In this document: positions 7,951 to 15,172 of the stretch, piece by piece
Position numbering within the stretch: position 1 is the first letter of the stretch
Layout of the letters: the number at the start of each line of letters is the position of its first letter
Source of the DNA: Nitrospirota bacterium
GTDB taxonomy: Bacteria > Patescibacteriota > Gracilibacteria > UBA1369 > LOWO2-01-FULL-3
Assembly: GCA_011682355.1 (NCBI GenBank)
Contig: JAACEU010000002.1
Coordinates: 1 to 16,487, forward strand
Direction of reading: 5' to 3'
Length of the DNA stretch: 16,487 nt
Position numbers and translations under genes: made by a program
The notes under the pieces: generated by a model
The model's input: only the letters and a program-made list of their open reading frames with translations
Databases searched by the model: none
What the model was told of the DNA's origin: nothing

Positions 7951-8219
7951 TTCGGCTTAAAATAAAGTATTTCTACACTGTCCCCTTCCTTGATGTTCAA
8001 AACTTGTGCGCAAACTGTGTATAATTTTTTTACACCAAGCTTACGTCTAAAATTAAGCCAAAACGCCATTCCCGTCAACAACATAAACAACGAAAAGTAC
8101 AAAAAAACTAGTCAAAACCGAAGCAAAACCAGCACCTTTCAGCTTAAAACAGACAAAACATACTCCATATAAAAAGGTTTGGCATATCCTGTCGTTGTAG
8201 TATAACTTTTTTGCACAAA
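7951..8219. other. Non-coding gap between the HNH gene and rsmH
   Basis: No credible gene is seen here. It must hold the 3' end of the HNH transcript and probably the rsmH promoter. A minus-strand TTGAAC near 7997-8002 has only a poorly spaced -10-like TAGAAA about 19 nt on. A perfect TATAAT on the plus strand (8020-8025) lacks a good -35 and points toward no plus-strand gene. No hairpin followed by a T-run was found. Confidence 0.4.
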
Positions 8220-9221
8220 TTAATACTTGAACTCCTGTACCCGCTCATCAATCACATTTTTTATATTAAATTTTTCTGGTTCTTTGCTAACTCTCCAATG
8301 CTTGGATGGCATATCTTCATTTTGTATTAGCCCCATATGTGCAAGATCGTGATGAGCTTTGCAGAGTGGCATAATTTTTTCCGGATCATGTTTTTTTGAA
8401 AGAGCAAACCGATCTGTATGATGCAAGACTTCCGATTTTCTGGTACATCTAGGAAAACAACAAGTACCATTTGTAGCAGCAAAAATATTTTGCCTTATTT
8501 TTGCTGGAACATACCTGGATTTAGCTTTTTCTGGAATAGTTTTCTTTATTTCTTGCCTTTTCTTCTCTACTCGAGCCCTCCATATACTTAAAAGTTGTTT
8601 CATCAACGAATTCCAATCCCCTTGCCCTTTCAATTTTTGCAACTCCTCCACCACCTCTTCATCCAAATCCATAAAAACCGCCATTTTTTTATAGAAATCG
8701 GCGGAGTTACTCTTCAGTGTTGACATATCTCCAACACCACCCTCTAACTTTTCCATATGGAAAAGTTCTTCAACGTTTTCGCCATCTGTCACTTCGAAGA
8801 GATTTAAAGATTTTTCCTCCTCCAATTCAAATTTCTTCTTATACTCCCTGACATATACCTCCAAGGAATTAACGCCCATTGTCCTTGCCTTTTCCGCCCA
8901 AAATTTATCCGTCTCAACAGTAGCTATCGACACAGCCGGTCTTACAGAATTTAAACCCTTTTCTTTCGCCACCTTTGCCAACTCAGGCTTATCCTTTAAC
9001 TTATCAAACATCCACAAACTTCTATCCACTTTCATCTGACTCATTCTCACAATCTTTGCCGCATATTCATAAAGTGAAGAAAATCCCAATTTTTCCCATA
9101 TCCGCAACTCTTCTACCCTTGGCAGCAATAACTCACATTCATGAATCCACTTTTTCGCTTTCTCCCCACAAAACAAAAACTTCTCATGTACCTCAGCTTC
9201 ATTTTTACTCAATTTCTTCAT
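8220..9221 (-). CDS. HNH endonuclease-like protein with helical N-terminal domain
   Basis: A 333-residue protein with a C-terminal HNH/zinc-finger nuclease domain. A paired-Cys knuckle TCCFPRC (residues 253-259) is followed by EVLHHTDRF (His267-His268) and MPLCKAHHDLAH (Cys287, His290, His291, His295), the general layout of McrA-type metal-dependent DNA nucleases. The first 230 residues are helical and charged, with a conserved-looking WEKLGFSSLYEYAAKIVRMS segment, and loosely recall the N-terminal part of DUF222-HNH proteins. Substrate and role are unknown; such proteins occur both as solitary accessory genes and near mobile elements. Its start is preceded by a leader nearly identical to that of the integrase at 15454-16275, with the same start-codon spacing and a 4-codon mini-ORF. 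TAGGG is the only Shine-Dalgarno-like candidate near a start apart from the integrase and hicA. Confidence 0.8.
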   Translation of the reverse strand: MKKLSKNEAEVHEKFLFCGEKAKKWIHECELLLPRVEELRIWEKLGFSSLYEYAAKIVRMSQMKVDRSLWMFDKLKDKPELAKVAKEKGLNSVRPAVSIATVETDKFWAEKARTMGVNSLEVYVREYKKKFELEEEKSLNLFEVTDGENVEELFHMEKLEGGVGDMSTLKSNSADFYKKMAVFMDLDEEVVEELQKLKGQGDWNSLMKQLLSIWRARVEKKRQEIKKTIPEKAKSRYVPAKIRQNIFAATNGTCCFPRCTRKSEVLHHTDRFALSKKHDPEKIMPLCKAHHDLAHMGLIQNEDMPSKHWRVSKEPEKFNIKNVIDERVQEFKY

Positions 9222-9227
9222 ACCACC

Positions 9228-9274
9228 ACCCTAACAACCAAACATTAAAAAATTATTAAAAAAACTTAAAAAAA
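9228..9274 (-). promoter_or_regulatory. Shared leader element, HNH copy, with mini-ORF
   Basis: Aligned without gaps to 16282-16328 upstream of the integrase, this stretch matches at 39 of 47 positions; the 18 bases nearest the gene match at 17. Both copies end exactly 6 nt before the main ATG. On the minus strand it reads T7-AAG, then AATAA, then ATGTTTGGTTGTTAGGGT. The mini-ORF ATG TTT GGT TGT TAG (9231-9245) encodes Met-Phe-Gly-Cys and is in frame with the HNH gene 9 nt on. It may instead be a conserved promoter (TTTAAG, 18 nt, AATGTT), in which case the mini-ORF would not be transcribed. Confidence 0.6.
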
Positions 9275-9283
9275 TTCTAAAAT

Positions 9284-9315
9284 CTCTTTACCTCTCAAAA
9301 AATAAAGAGTTAAAT
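9284..9315 (+). promoter_or_regulatory. Possible promoter and operator of the exporter gene
   Basis: TTTACC (9287-9292), 17 nt and TTAAAT (9310-9315) would start transcription at about 9322, making the exporter mRNA essentially leaderless. The same stretch holds a perfect 7-bp inverted repeat, CTCTTTA (9284-9290) and TAAAGAG (9303-9309), 12 nt apart, a plausible repressor site. Both hexamers are only moderate matches. Confidence 0.35.
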
Positions 9316-9322
9316 TGAACTT

Positions 9323-9790
9323 ATGATTCCAGAATTAATAGTCTTTTTCACCGCAATGACTCCCTTTCTCGAACTCAAACTCGCAATTCCGGTAGGAATG
9401 GGACTTGGACTTTCCACTACAACAATTTTCCTATTCGCTATTCCGGGAGCAATTCTGCCAGGAGCAATAATGCTGGCCTTAATCGGACCAATTTCGAAAT
9501 TTTTACGAAAAAGGTCAAAATTCATGGACAATTTCTTCGAAAAACTATTTAGTAAAACAAGAAAAGAACACACAAAAAGATTCAACAAGTACGAAACGGT
9601 ACTCATTATAATACTAATCGCCACACCTCTCCCGGGAAGTGGAACCAGCGTAGCCGCATTAATCTCATTTGTGTTTGGCGTCGACTACTGGAAAAGTATA
9701 ACTCTAATGCTAACGGGAACAATTATTGGAGCAATGCTGGTAACCGCCGGTTTTGGTTCAATATTCAAGATTCTAGACCTCCTCGCTTAA
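9323..9790 (+). CDS. COG2426-type small membrane exporter (putative small multidrug export protein)
   Basis: A 155-residue hydrophobic protein with about four transmembrane segments. The N-terminal MTPFLELKLAIPVGMGLGLS resembles the family's conserved substrate-proximal hairpin (ExxxAIPxGxxxG). A basic loop at about 55-90 (SKFLRKRSKFMDNFFEKLFSKTRKEH) is followed by IATPLPGSGTSVAALISFVFG, the second conserved Pro-Gly-rich re-entrant-like segment. This fits Sm_multidrug_ex, a family named by early annotation with little functional proof; transport of small molecules is inferred. It is transcribed divergently from the HNH gene across a 101-nt AT-rich region, and its last 18 bases overlap the end of the convergent YrdC gene. 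No Shine-Dalgarno sequence is present. Confidence 0.82.
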   Translation: MIPELIVFFTAMTPFLELKLAIPVGMGLGLSTTTIFLFAIPGAILPGAIMLALIGPISKFLRKRSKFMDNFFEKLFSKTRKEHTKRFNKYETVLIIILIATPLPGSGTSVAALISFVFGVDYWKSITLMLTGTIIGAMLVTAGFGSIFKILDLLA

Positions 9791-10360
9791 ATCAATATCC
9801 CCCTGACGAAGCACTTGAACATTATCCCCTTCCACCTTCACAACAGTTGAAGGCTTATTTTTCAAAAGCTCTCCTCCATCAATAATCAAATCAACCCCCT
9901 CAAGCCCTTCAGCCACATACAAAGGTTCCCCTCCTGACTTGTTTGCGCTGGTAGTGGTAATAGGACCACCAAATTCCCGAACCATTTCCATACTAAAAGT
10001 ATCTGACGAATTTCTAATAGAAACAAAATCATGCCCCTTATTCAAAAACTCGGGTAAAGACTTTTTCCTCGGAACAACAACAGACAAAGCCCCAGGCCAA
10101 TACTTCCGCGCCAACTCACCGGCTTTTTCAGAAAAAACCCCATATTCCTGCGCCATATCAAGACCATCAACCAAAATGCTCAAAGGCTTATCCGCATCAC
10201 GTCCCTTCAATTTATACAACTTCTGCAAAACGTTTTCATTAAAAACATCCACCGCCAATCCATAGCAAGTTTCAGTCGGATGCATCACAACTCCTCCACT
10301 CCGTAAAACCTCAACTGCACGCGAAACCGCATTCTCATCTGTTATTTTGATCTTTTCCAT
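9773..10360 (-). CDS. L-threonylcarbamoyladenylate synthase (Sua5/YrdC/TsaC family)
   Basis: Makes threonylcarbamoyl-AMP from threonine, bicarbonate and ATP for the universal t6A37 modification of ANN-decoding tRNAs. From Met at 10360 the protein has 195 residues, the length of a stand-alone YrdC domain without the Sua5 tail. Motifs are [17 protein letters not shown] (22-38), [15 protein letters not shown] (50-64, Lys/Arg nucleotide-binding loop), FVSIRNS and [16 protein letters not shown]. An in-frame ATG at 10375 would add five residues but lies inside the putative -10 (10374-10379), so 10360 is preferred and would leave an almost leaderless message. It diverges from GAPDH-2 across 49 bp and overlaps the exporter gene tail to tail by 18 bp. 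Confidence 0.92.
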   Translation of the reverse strand: MEKIKITDENAVSRAVEVLRSGGVVMHPTETCYGLAVDVFNENVLQKLYKLKGRDADKPLSILVDGLDMAQEYGVFSEKAGELARKYWPGALSVVVPRKKSLPEFLNKGHDFVSIRNSSDTFSMEMVREFGGPITTTSANKSGGEPLYVAEGLEGVDLIIDGGELLKNKPSTVVKVEGDNVQVLRQGDIDLSEEV

Positions 10361-10379
10361 AATTCTTATATACATTATA
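10347..10379. promoter_or_regulatory. Divergent promoter region, YrdC and GAPDH-2
   Basis: On the minus strand TATAAT (10374-10379) lies about 14 nt before the YrdC start, with no good -35. On the plus strand TTGATC (10347-10352), 18 nt and TACATT (10371-10376) form a moderate promoter for GAPDH-2, giving a leader of roughly 27 nt. The two -10 elements overlap, so the transcription units may interfere with each other. Confidence 0.4.
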
Positions 10380-10409
10380 CTTCACCCACAAACAATAACC
10401 TTTTTAAAA

Positions 10410-11444
10410 ATGAAACCAAAAGTTGCAATAAACGGCTTCGGAAGAATAGGCCGTCAAGTTTTCCGAATAAACCTGGAAAAAGACTACTTCGACATAGTGG
10501 CAATCAATGATCTTTCTGACGCCAAAACAATGGCACACTTGTTGAAATATGACTCAAACTACGGAATTCTACCGCACAAAGTAGAAGATGAAGACAAAGA
10601 CATAGTAGTAGATGGAAAAAAATACGACGTATTCACAGAAAGAGATCCGGAAAAACTCCCATGGAAAGAACATGACGTAGATGTGGTAATCGAAGCAACA
10701 GGAGTATTCCGAACACGCGAAGGAGCCACAAAGCACCTAACCGCAGGAGCAAAAAAAGTAATCCTAACAGCTCCGGGAAAAGACGAAATAGATTTCACCA
10801 CAGTTCTGGGAGTAAATGATGGAGATTATGATCCCGAAAACCATCACATCGTATCAAACGCCTCCTGCACCACAAACTGCCTCGCACCAATTGCAAAAGT
10901 CCTGAACAACACATTTGGAATAGAAAAAGGATTAATGACTACGATCCACTCCTACACCTCCAGTCAAAAAATCCTCGACATGTCAAACAAAGACCTAAGA
11001 AGAGCCCGAGCCGCAGGAGAATCCATGATCCCAACAACAACCGGTGCCGCAAAAGCGGTTGCACTGGTATTACCGGAACTTAAAGGAAAACTAAACGGAA
11101 TGGCAATCCGCATCCCAACCCCAACGGTTTCGCTTGTAGACCTAACTTTCGTATCCGAAAAATCCACTTCGGTAGAAGAAGTAAACTCAGCCTTGAAAGC
11201 CGCGGCAGACGGACCAATGAAAGAATATCTCGGATACAGCAATGAACCACTCGTCTCAATCGACTACAAAGGAAATCCACACTCATCAACAGTCGACGCC
11301 CTCTCCACAGAAGTAATCGGCGACAACCTCGTCAAAGTCCTCTCCTGGTACGACAACGAATGGGGCTACAGTTCAAGAATTGTAGATTTGGTGAAATTGA
11401 TTGGCAGCCGCGAAGCGCAGCGAAGCGGCCCTTACAAAACATAA
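10410..11444 (+). CDS. gap: Glyceraldehyde-3-phosphate dehydrogenase 2, probably the glycolytic NAD-type enzyme
   Basis: A 344-residue GAPDH that starts at [15 protein letters not shown]; the open frame runs upstream to 10347, but that stretch has no counterpart in the family and contains the promoter. NGFGRIGR is at 8-15, catalytic Cys153 in [12 protein letters not shown], His180 in TTIHSYT. Asn33-Asp34-Leu35 is the classic NAD-selecting ribose site, unlike Asn-Ser in GAPDH-1; the S-loop reads [10 protein letters not shown], with Met-Ser where strict NAD enzymes often have Leu-Pro, so some NADP use is not excluded. It is a monocistronic plus-strand gene away from the gluconeogenic cluster. 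The last 12 or so residues ([12 protein letters not shown]) go beyond the usual C-terminus and are encoded by a GC-rich stem-loop repeat, suggesting insertion across the original stop. Confidence 0.95.
   Translation: MKPKVAINGFGRIGRQVFRINLEKDYFDIVAINDLSDAKTMAHLLKYDSNYGILPHKVEDEDKDIVVDGKKYDVFTERDPEKLPWKEHDVDVVIEATGVFRTREGATKHLTAGAKKVILTAPGKDEIDFTTVLGVNDGDYDPENHHIVSNASCTTNCLAPIAKVLNNTFGIEKGLMTTIHSYTSSQKILDMSNKDLRRARAAGESMIPTTTGAAKAVALVLPELKGKLNGMAIRIPTPTVSLVDLTFVSEKSTSVEEVNSALKAAADGPMKEYLGYSNEPLVSIDYKGNPHSSTVDALSTEVIGDNLVKVLSWYDNEWGYSSRIVDLVKLIGSREAQRSGPYKT
11407..11429. repeat. GC-rich stem-loop repeat in the GAPDH-2 tail
   Basis: Arms GCCGC (11407-11411) and GCGGC (11425-11429) enclose a 13-nt loop. 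Two direct copies of CGAAGCG start at 11411 and 11421. The base composition is far above the surroundings. A related AGCAAAGCGGAC string follows the grpE stop codon. Confidence 0.55.
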
Positions 11445-11458
11445 GCTTAATACTCACC

Positions 11459-11487
11459 TTGAACTCTCAAAATTAGCACTGTATAAT
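11459..11487 (+). promoter_or_regulatory. Promoter of hrcA-grpE
   Basis: TTGAAC (11459-11464), a 17-nt spacer and a perfect TATAAT (11482-11487). Transcription would start near 11494, inside the right arm of the CIRCE operator, so HrcA binding would block polymerase directly. Confidence 0.82.
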
Positions 11488-11499
11488 ACCTAGTGCTAA
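11473..11499 (+). promoter_or_regulatory. CIRCE operator upstream of hrcA
   Basis: TTAGCACT (11473-11480) and AGTGCTAA (11492-11499) form the inverted repeat of CIRCE (TTAGCACTC-N9-GAGTGCTAA) at the canonical 27-nt total length. The innermost arm base pair is G/T instead of C/G. The -10 lies in the spacer. This is the HrcA binding site and implies autoregulation. Confidence 0.93.
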
Positions 11500-11538
11500 T
11501 TTACTGTGAGCGCACAATGCGAGCTTACCAAAAAAAAT

Positions 11539-12258
11539 ATGTCCGAAGAACGCAAAAAAAGAGTATTACAGGCAATCGTAAAACATTTTGTCGAAACCGC
11601 TGAACCCGTGGGATCAAACACCATACTAGTCAGCTACCAATTTCACGTATCCCCCGCCACAATCAGAAACGATATGATGTCGCTCGAAAAGGAAGGGTTC
11701 ATTTCCCAACCACACACTTCAGCGGGAAGAGTACCGACAGACAAAGGATACAGAGCATTTGTTGATGAAATTGCCGACTTCGAAAAAGCACGAAAAGAAG
11801 CACAAAAAGCCCTCGTACAAATCAGAAAAGAACACAAAACTCAAAAAATCAGAGAACGCTTACACGAAGCAGTTTCTCTAATGGCAAGAGCCACAAACCT
11901 CGTAAGTTTCGCAACAACCCCCGACAACGACCGAACATTCTTTCTGGGAATGTCGAACGTCCTGCGACAACCGGAATTCGCCCAAGACTCAGTACGAGCA
12001 TGCGAAGTAATCGAAGTTCTCGAAAAACACGACAATTTCGTAAACACACTAAATGATCTCGAAATAACCGACAAAATAAAAGCATTCATAGGAGAAGAAA
12101 ACATTCTCCCTCAAACACAAAGTTGTTCAATAATCGTAACAAAATACCAAAAAGACGGCTTCGAAGGTTATTTCGGAGTACTCGGACCAAAACGTATGCG
12201 TTACGCTTTCAATATCGTAATGGTCGAAGAAATTAAAAAACTATTAAATGAATCCTAA
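11539..12258 (+). CDS. hrcA: Heat-inducible transcription repressor HrcA
   Basis: Repressor of class I heat-shock genes that binds CIRCE; in the known families its folding depends on GroEL. From ATG 11539 it has 239 residues, much shorter than the usual 340 or so. The N-terminal winged helix is well kept: [26 protein letters not shown], then [40 protein letters not shown]. The C-terminal GAF-like part is compact, ending in [27 protein letters not shown], so the reduction seems to lie in the middle dimerisation/insert region, with both ends intact. A GTG at 11506 in the same frame would add 11 residues with no family counterpart, so it is not preferred. The gene overlaps grpE by 11 bp. Confidence 0.92.
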   Translation: MSEERKKRVLQAIVKHFVETAEPVGSNTILVSYQFHVSPATIRNDMMSLEKEGFISQPHTSAGRVPTDKGYRAFVDEIADFEKARKEAQKALVQIRKEHKTQKIRERLHEAVSLMARATNLVSFATTPDNDRTFFLGMSNVLRQPEFAQDSVRACEVIEVLEKHDNFVNTLNDLEITDKIKAFIGEENILPQTQSCSIIVTKYQKDGFEGYFGVLGPKRMRYAFNIVMVEEIKKLLNES

Positions 12259-12718
12259 AAAAACCACCAAAAAACAAGACAAAACCGACGAAACCAAGGC
12301 AGAACTTGAACAAATGACCGAAATGGCAAAACGAGCCATGGCAGATCTGCAAAACCTAAAACGCCGTCAGGAAGAAGAAAAATTCCACTGGATAAAAATG
12401 GCAAACGCCGATTTGATAAAAAAACTCCTCCCAATATTGGACAACCTCGATCTTGCAAAAAAACACATGCCGAAAGGCGCTGAAGGTTGGTACAAAGGCA
12501 TCGAAATGTCCATAAATCAAATGCAACAGGCAATGCAAGACTCCGGACTAACTCCCCTGGAAACGGTCGGCCAACCATTCGACCCTGACAAACATGAAGC
12601 AATCGCCCAAGGACCTGGAAATAAAGACGTCGTAATCGAAGAATTCGAAAAAGGATACACACTTGGAGATTTTATTATTCGTCACGCCAAAGTAAAAGTT
12701 GGCGATGGTGGCCGGTAG
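12248..12718 (+). CDS. grpE: Nucleotide exchange factor GrpE
   Basis: Co-chaperone that releases ADP from DnaK. The 156-residue protein has a charged N-terminal tail, a long helix from about 18 to 60 ([20 protein letters not shown]), the four-helix-bundle region with [14 protein letters not shown] (60-73) and a C-terminal beta domain with [13 protein letters not shown] and the signature [16 protein letters not shown] (136-151). The ATG lies within the hrcA 3' end (11-bp overlap), so translation is probably coupled. The stop is TAG. It is followed by a GC-rich hairpin cluster and then by dnaK with its own CIRCE promoter, giving two HrcA-controlled transcripts. Confidence 0.95.
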   Translation: MNPKKTTKKQDKTDETKAELEQMTEMAKRAMADLQNLKRRQEEEKFHWIKMANADLIKKLLPILDNLDLAKKHMPKGAEGWYKGIEMSINQMQQAMQDSGLTPLETVGQPFDPDKHEAIAQGPGNKDVVIEEFEKGYTLGDFIIRHAKVKVGDGGR

Positions 12719-12721
12719 CAA

Positions 12722-12816
12722 AGCGGACGGCTCGCGAGCTAAGGCTCGCAGAGTCAGTTCCCGGGCACCCGCAGGGTCGGGACAGGCGAGCGTAGCATGA
12801 CCCGCCAGAGGCGGGG
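12722..12816. repeat. GC-rich hairpin cluster between grpE and dnaK
   Basis: Three inverted repeats lie in about 95 nt of GC-rich sequence. GCGAGC-taag-GCTCGC is at 12734-12749. TCCCG plus ACCC against GGGT plus CGGGA, with a 3-nt bulge, is at 12759-12782. CCCGCC-aga-GGCGGG is at 12801-12815. None is followed by a T-run, so they are not canonical terminators. The last is related to the palindromes inside fbp and GAPDH-1. Confidence 0.65.
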
Positions 12817-12842
12817 AAATTCATTATCCCGCAAAATAGCCC

Positions 12843-12871
12843 TTGACTCATTAATTCTGGCACTCTATAAT
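12843..12871 (+). promoter_or_regulatory. Promoter of dnaK
   Basis: TTGACT (12843-12848), a 17-nt spacer and a perfect TATAAT (12866-12871). The start would be near 12878, within the CIRCE right arm, leaving a leader of about 27 nt without a Shine-Dalgarno sequence. Confidence 0.85.
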
Positions 12872-12883
12872 AGAGAGTGCTAA
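12857..12883 (+). promoter_or_regulatory. CIRCE operator upstream of dnaK
   Basis: CTGGCACTC (12857-12865), 9 nt, GAGTGCTAA (12875-12883). The right arm is perfect consensus and the left arm differs at two outer positions. The -10 fills the spacer, the same arrangement as at hrcA. Confidence 0.94.
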
Positions 12884-12904
12884 ACAATAATAACTCAAAA
12901 TATT

Positions 12905-14851
12905 ATGTCAAAAATTATAGGAATTGATCTGGGAACTACAAACTGCTGTATGGCAGTAATGGAAGGTGGAGAAGCAACCGTGATGGCAAACGCCGAAGGT
13001 GCTCGTACCACCCCATCCGTAGTCGCAATAAAAGACGGTGAACGTCGAGTAGGTGTAGCCGCAAAAAACCAAGCCGCAACTAATCCGGATAACACCATTT
13101 ATTCAACTAAAAGGTTCATCGGACGACAATTTTCAGAATCGGAAAAAGATATAAAAAAAGTCAGCTATGAATGTGTAAAAGGGAAAAACGGCGAAGTTGA
13201 AATAGTTCTCGACGGCAAGCAAAGACGACCTGCTGAAATTTCAGCAATGATTTTACAAAAACTTAAAGCAGACGCAGAAAAATACCTCGGACACGAAGTA
13301 AAAGAAGCTGTAATCACGGTTCCTGCATACTTCAACGACTCACAAAGACAAGCCACAAAAGACGCAGGTAAAATTGCCGGTCTTGAAGTGAAAAGAATTA
13401 TCAACGAACCAACAGCCGCCGCATTGGCATACGGCGTAGACAAAAAAGGAGGCGACAAAAAAGTAGCGGTCTTCGACTTTGGTGGAGGAACTTTTGACAT
13501 CTCTATTCTCGAACTCGGAGAAGGAGTCTTCCAAGTAAAATCCACAAACGGTGACACACAGCTCGGAGGTGACGACATGGACCAACTCATAATGCAATGG
13601 ATCATCGACGAATTCAAAAAAGAACAAGGAATAGATGTATCAGAAGACAAACTGGCTATCCAAAGAATCAAAGAAGCCGCAGAAAAAGCCAAAATCGAGC
13701 TTTCATCATTACACGAAACAACCATTTCCCTACCTTATTTAACAGTTGGAAAAGAAGGACCAAAAAACTTTGAAACAAAACTTTCACGTTCAAAATTCGA
13801 AGATCTAATCTCAGATTTAATCGAAAAAACAGTAAAGCCATGCCGAAACGCAATGAAAGATTCAAAAATTTTTGAATCAGACCTTGACGAAGTAATCCTG
13901 GTAGGAGGATCAACCAGAATTCCGGCAGTCCAAGAAAAAGTGAAGGAAATATTTGGAAAAGACCCACACCAGGGGCTAAATCCGGACGAAGTTGTAGCAT
14001 TGGGTGCCGCACTTCAAGGAGGAATCCTATCAGGAGACGAAAACGTAAAAGACATCTTGCTGGTAGACGTAACCCCACTATCACTTGGAATCGAAACACT
14101 TGGAGGGGTAAACACAGTCTTGATCGAGCGAAACACAGCTATCCCAACATCAAAATCCCAAATCTTCTCAACCGCCGCAGACAATCAACCGGCAGTAGAA
14201 GTGCACGTATCTCAAGGTGAAAGATCAATGGCCGCAGACAACAAATCACTCGGAAAATTCGTACTGGACGGAATACCACCGGCACCACGAGGAGTTCCAC
14301 AAGTTGAAGTAACATTCGACATCGATTCAAACGGAATTCTAAATGTAAAAGCTGTAGACAAAGCAACAAACAAAGAACAACACATTACAATTTCAGGAAG
14401 TTCAAATATGACCGACGACGACGTTGATAAAATGAAAAAGGAAGCGGAACAATTTGCAGAAGACGACAAAGAGAAAAAAGAATCAATCGAACTCCGAAAC
14501 AAAGCGGAATCATTAGTATTCCAAGCCGAAAAAACACTCAAAGATGCCGGCGACAAAGTAAAAGAAGAAACCAAGAAACCAATAGGGGAAAAAATAGACG
14601 AACTCAAAAAGATTCTCGAGAAAAAAGACGCCACCACGGAAGAAATCAGCAAAAGCTACGAAGAACTGAGCACCGAAATCCAAAAAGTCGGCGCAGAAAT
14701 GTACCAAGCGGCCGAGGGCGACAAGACCGCTGAAGGCGCAAAAGAAGAAAAAGAAGATGACGACGTAAAAGTCTACAAAAAAGGCGAGAAAGGCAAAAAA
14801 AAGGAAGATGTGGTAGAAGCGGAAGTTGTGGATGAGGACAAAAAAAAATAA
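12905..14851 (+). CDS. dnaK: Molecular chaperone DnaK (Hsp70)
   Basis: ATP-driven Hsp70 chaperone, 648 residues, full length. The actin-like ATPase domain (1 to about 385) shows [12 protein letters not shown] (phosphate 1 loop), [43 protein letters not shown] (phosphate 2) and VGGSTRIP (adenosine). The linker and substrate-binding start read [15 protein letters not shown]. The beta domain carries [20 protein letters not shown], followed by a helical lid (about 500-610) and an acidic/lysine tail ending [11 protein letters not shown], near the EEVD-like tail of bacterial DnaK. It is controlled by its own CIRCE promoter, separate from hrcA-grpE. dnaJ does not follow. The stop codon abuts the stop of the opposite-strand antitoxin gene with no gap and no terminator, so read-through would be antisense to the toxin-antitoxin pair. 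Confidence 0.98.
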   Translation: MSKIIGIDLGTTNCCMAVMEGGEATVMANAEGARTTPSVVAIKDGERRVGVAAKNQAATNPDNTIYSTKRFIGRQFSESEKDIKKVSYECVKGKNGEVEIVLDGKQRRPAEISAMILQKLKADAEKYLGHEVKEAVITVPAYFNDSQRQATKDAGKIAGLEVKRIINEPTAAALAYGVDKKGGDKKVAVFDFGGGTFDISILELGEGVFQVKSTNGDTQLGGDDMDQLIMQWIIDEFKKEQGIDVSEDKLAIQRIKEAAEKAKIELSSLHETTISLPYLTVGKEGPKNFETKLSRSKFEDLISDLIEKTVKPCRNAMKDSKIFESDLDEVILVGGSTRIPAVQEKVKEIFGKDPHQGLNPDEVVALGAALQGGILSGDENVKDILLVDVTPLSLGIETLGGVNTVLIERNTAIPTSKSQIFSTAADNQPAVEVHVSQGERSMAADNKSLGKFVLDGIPPAPRGVPQVEVTFDIDSNGILNVKAVDKATNKEQHITISGSSNMTDDDVDKMKKEAEQFAEDDKEKKESIELRNKAESLVFQAEKTLKDAGDKVKEETKKPIGEKIDELKKILEKKDATTEEISKSYEELSTEIQKVGAEMYQAAEGDKTAEGAKEEKEDDDVKVYKKGEKGKKKEDVVEAEVVDEDKKK

Positions 14852-15172
14852 TCACCTACCCAAAGCCAAAAAGCGTAGATAACTGGAAACATTCTTAAAT
14901 CCATTTTTCTGCGCTTTTTTTGCAATTATATTCTTGTCTTCCTGCGTAACTCTAAACCTAATCACATCCTTCTGCTTAGCCCTATATTCAATTTCATCCA
15001 ATATCATTTCAGGCAAATCTATTAACAACGCAGGGATATCCTCTAATAAAAATTTCTGGTTTATCCTTGCCGCTTTACACTTAAAACATGGCATTTCCTT
15101 ATCGTCTGACGGAGATATTGAATAAGGATAACTCTTGTTATTTACCACTATATAATGTTCTGATTTTTTCAT
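14852..15172 (-). CDS. HicA partner (putative antitoxin) with C-terminal ribbon-helix-helix domain
   Basis: A 106-residue protein encoded directly after hicA with a 4-bp ATGA overlap, the arrangement of a toxin-antitoxin operon. Residues 70-106 (VIRFRVTQEDKNIIAKKAQKNGFKNVSSYLRFLALGR) look like a ribbon-helix-helix DNA-binding domain of the MobC/CopG kind. The N-terminal 65 residues (YIVVNNKSYPYSI, FKCKAARINQKFLLEDIPALLIDLPEMI) do not show the standard HicB pattern of a GYxVxxPDLPGC-like strand and GDTxEEA helix, though they could be a diverged HicB-like fold. The antitoxin role is inferred from position. A relaxosome-type RHH protein paired by chance with hicA is the alternative. Its stop abuts the dnaK stop. 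Confidence 0.65.
   Translation of the reverse strand: MKKSEHYIVVNNKSYPYSISPSDDKEMPCFKCKAARINQKFLLEDIPALLIDLPEMILDEIEYRAKQKDVIRFRVTQEDKNIIAKKAQKNGFKNVSSYLRFLALGR

Noticed and set aside
8020..8025. Plus-strand TATAAT in the rsmH upstream gap as a promoter
   Set aside because: No acceptable -35 at 16-18 nt (only TTCAAA at 18), and no plus-strand gene follows; the 60-codon frame at 7990-8172 has biased, motif-free sequence.
10347..10409. N-terminal extension of GAPDH-2 from an upstream ATG
   Set aside because: The extra 21 residues have no family counterpart and overlap both the YrdC start and the promoter elements; [15 protein letters not shown] at 10410 is the natural start.
11506..11538. GTG start for hrcA adding 11 residues
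   Set aside because: It lies only about 12 nt after the predicted transcription start, and the family begins at the equivalent of [13 protein letters not shown].
12716..12800. tRNA-like GC-rich region with several stems after grpE
   Set aside because: No T-loop consensus (GGTTCGAATCC-like) and no matching 7-bp acceptor stem could be found, and the stems do not fit a cloverleaf spacing. It is better read as a hairpin repeat cluster.
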